A DNA stretch of 34,662 bases from Rhodospirillales bacterium (GTDB lineage: Bacteria; Pseudomonadota; Alphaproteobacteria; TMED109): the NCBI GenBank assembly GCA_028824295.1, contig JAPPED010000011.1, forward strand, positions 1 to 34,662. The letters are read 5' to 3'. Numbering within the stretch: position 1 is the first letter of the stretch; every line of letters begins with the position of its first letter. This document shows, piece by piece, positions 33,603-34,662 of the stretch. Made by a program: the position numbers and the translations under genes. Below the pieces are notes generated by a model. It was not told where the DNA came from. It searched no databases and worked only from the letters and a program-made list of their open reading frames with translations.

Positions 33603-34312
33603 GTGCGCCGCCGGATCGCGACGCTGCTGCGGGACGCGGGCTGGCAGGTGAACGCCAAGCGGGTGGAGCGCCTGTCGCGGCGGAAGGGCTCAAGGTGCCG
33701 CAGCGCCAGCCGAAGAAGCGGCGGCTGTGGCTGCACGACAACTCGTGCGTGCGGCCGCGGCCGGCCCGTCGGGACTACGTCTGGTCGTACGACTTCGTGC
33801 ACCACCGCACCGATGACGGCCGGGCGTTCCGGAGCCTGAACATCCTGGACGAGTACACCCGGGAGTGCCTGCTGATCCGGGTCCGGCGGAAGCTCGCGTC
33901 GTGGGACGTCCTGGACGCGCTGTCGGACCTGTTCCTGCTCCGCGGCGTGCCCGGCTTCATCCTGTCCGATAATGGCCCTGAGTTCGTAGCCGGTTACTTC
34001 CGGCGCTGGATCGCGACGGTCGGCGCGACGACCGGCTACATCGAGCCCGGCTCCCCGTGGGAGAACGGCTACATCGAGAGCTTCGACGCGCGGTTCCGGG
34101 ACGAGCTGCTCGACCGGGAGATCTTCACGTCACCGCGGGAGGCCCAGATCCTGATCGAGGTTTGGCGCCGTCACTACAACACCGCGAGGCCTCACAGCGC
34201 CCTGGGCTACCGCCCGCCGGTGCCGGAAACCATCGTGGCGCCAAGCCGGGCATCCGGCCCCGCTGCGCTCCGCCGCCTGCCCTGCTTGGCCGCCGTACCC
34301 GCTCAGCACTAA
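33603..34312 (+). pseudogene. IS3-family transposase (orfB) with frameshift and lost 5' end
   Basis: Frame one from 33603 encodes RRRIATLLRDAGWQVNAKRVERL, the helix-turn-helix part of IS407-type orfB. The similarity then moves to another frame: GLKVPQRQPKKRRLWL continues in the frame that runs to 34312. Loss of one base near 33679-33690 (CGGAAGGG where relatives have CGGGAAGGG) explains this. The second frame has the complete DDE core: Asp in WSYDFVHHRT, Asp in ILSDNGPEF and Glu in PWENGYIESF, then HYNTARPHSALGYRPP. With the shifted frame and no orfA, a working transposase is unlikely, though the catalytic fragment could be made from an internal GTG at 33695. Confidence 0.85.
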
Positions 34313-34346
34313 CATCACGCTTGGACCAATCGATCAGGGCTGATCA
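34302..34346 (+). repeat. IS right-end repeat, copy 1
   Basis: A 45-base unit beginning CTCAGCACTAACA, running over the transposase stop codon and ending GGGCTGATCA. It is 38 of 45 identical to copy 2, which starts 124 bases later, in the same orientation. The identical core is TGGACCAATCGATC. Confidence 0.85.
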
Positions 34347-34410
34347 CCGGCATGCCGGCCTTGAGGTGGTTCAGCCGCGATCTTCTCGCGCCAAGCGGTC
34401 CAACGTTGGG

Positions 34411-34470
34411 GGCAGGCTCAACCCACTCGGCACTAACAGTACGAGTGGACCAATCGATCGGAGCTGATCA
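34411..34470 (+). mobile_element. Second IS407-like right-end remnant
   Basis: This stretch repeats the 3' end of the transposase gene. In one frame it reads a few codons ending PTRH and a stop, in the same place where copy 1 ends PAQH and a stop. The 45-base right-end repeat follows (34426-34470). The seven differences from copy 1 show it comes from a related, not identical, element. No coding part remains upstream. Confidence 0.65.
34426..34470 (+). repeat. IS right-end repeat, copy 2
   Basis: A direct, imperfect copy of the unit at 34302-34346, beginning CTCGGCACTAACA and ending GAGCTGATCA. The mismatches lie at seven scattered positions. Confidence 0.85.
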
Positions 34471-34622
34471 ATAAGCCGTTTCGCGTCCGCACTTTGAACC
34501 TCGGGATTTCGAACTGACCCGCTACCCGCGCGCGGGTCTGGGACAGGCCGGGCCGGACAAGCTAGAAAGGGACGCATGGATCCGCGAATACGTGGCCGAC
34601 CCGGCGTCAGCGGGGCGGCGTC

Positions 34623-34662
34623 ATGACGGCGCCTGCGCGCTACGACTACATCGTCGTCGGTG
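34623..34662 (+). CDS. Start of a probable FAD-dependent (GMC-type) oxidoreductase, cut by the window end
   Basis: Only 13 codons are present, reading MTAPARYDYIVVG. This is the usual first beta strand and start of the dinucleotide-binding fold in glucose-methanol-choline oxidoreductases, such as choline dehydrogenase. The assignment rests on this short match. Another frame, open from 34475 to the window end (HFEPRDFELTRYP and onward), overlaps it and might be the tail of a gene broken by the IS. I do not recognise that frame. Confidence 0.55.
   Translation, partial: MTAPARYDYIVVG

Larger units (their letters stand above)
33603..34346 (+). mobile_element. Truncated IS3-family element (IS407-like)
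   Basis: The segment holds the catalytic part of an IS3-family orfB and, after its stop, the short 3' end typical of IS407-group elements, ending CTGATCA at 34346. The 5' part is missing or decayed: no orfA, no complementary left terminal repeat, and the first recognisable orfB codons begin near 33603. It lies about 290 bases after tRNA-Ser. The left boundary is approximate. Confidence 0.7.

Noticed and set aside
34302..34470. Two-unit repeat as a CRISPR or attachment-site pair
   Set aside because: There are only two units; each fits the 3' end of an IS3-family element and overlaps a transposase stop codon.
34576..34626. Tiny 16-codon frame overlapping the start of the final gene (ATGA)
   Set aside because: Too short to support; no clear ribosome-binding site or homology clue.

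Overview
The window is a GC-rich (roughly 60-65 %) chromosomal stretch that most resembles a heterotrophic alphaproteobacterium, perhaps a Rhodospirillales-like one. This assignment is inferred from gene content and is not proven. The content that points this way is a glnB-glnA pair with a sigma-54-type promoter, many acyl-CoA and CoA-transferase genes, TRAP and branched-chain amino-acid uptake systems, Tat-exported binding proteins and hydrolases, and tRNAs with encoded CCA.

Left part (1-10.5 kb): a 3'-truncated elongator tRNA-Met(CAT) is followed by a porin-like outer-membrane protein. Next comes a tight catabolic set of acyl-CoA dehydrogenase, CaiB-type CoA-transferase and HTD2/MaoC-type hydratase. 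Convergent to it is a 591-residue DmdC-type acyl-CoA dehydrogenase. Further right are an AmpG-like MFS transporter, a lone Tat-exported amide/urea/branched-chain-type binding protein and a crotonase with an isomerase-like active site. The set looks suited to importing and beta-oxidation-like breakdown of carboxylic acids.

Middle (10.7-25 kb): an orphan beta-class DNA methyltransferase, and an amidohydrolase paired with a small exported protein, each followed by a hairpin. Then an SH3-type exported protein overlaps by one base a two-subunit thiamine-diphosphate decarboxylase (sulfopyruvate-decarboxylase type), followed by panC and tRNA-Arg(ACG). A complete TRAP transporter (DctP, DctQ, DctM) has an AraC regulator upstream. 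A divergent Tat-exported alpha/beta hydrolase, a DUF454 membrane protein and an orphan TakP-like TRAP binding protein follow.

Right part (25-34.7 kb): glnB-glnA is transcribed leftwards from a very good -24/-12 promoter. It diverges from a complete branched-chain-type ABC importer (livH, livM, livG, livF, a small membrane protein, and the binding protein). Five of these genes are joined by 4-base overlaps, and the binding protein has its own extended -10 promoter. After tRNA-Ser(CGA) there is a decayed IS3-family (IS407-like) transposase gene with a frameshift, then a second, diverged copy of the same kind of IS right end. The window ends in the first codons of a probable FAD-dependent oxidoreductase.

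No CRISPR array, phage module, toxin-antitoxin pair or defence island was seen. Most content is recognisable metabolism and transport. The points most worth checking are the altered HxGH motif of PanC, the SH3/TPP-enzyme operon, the amidohydrolase with its exported partner, the two unpaired binding proteins, the promoter motifs, and the double IS end.
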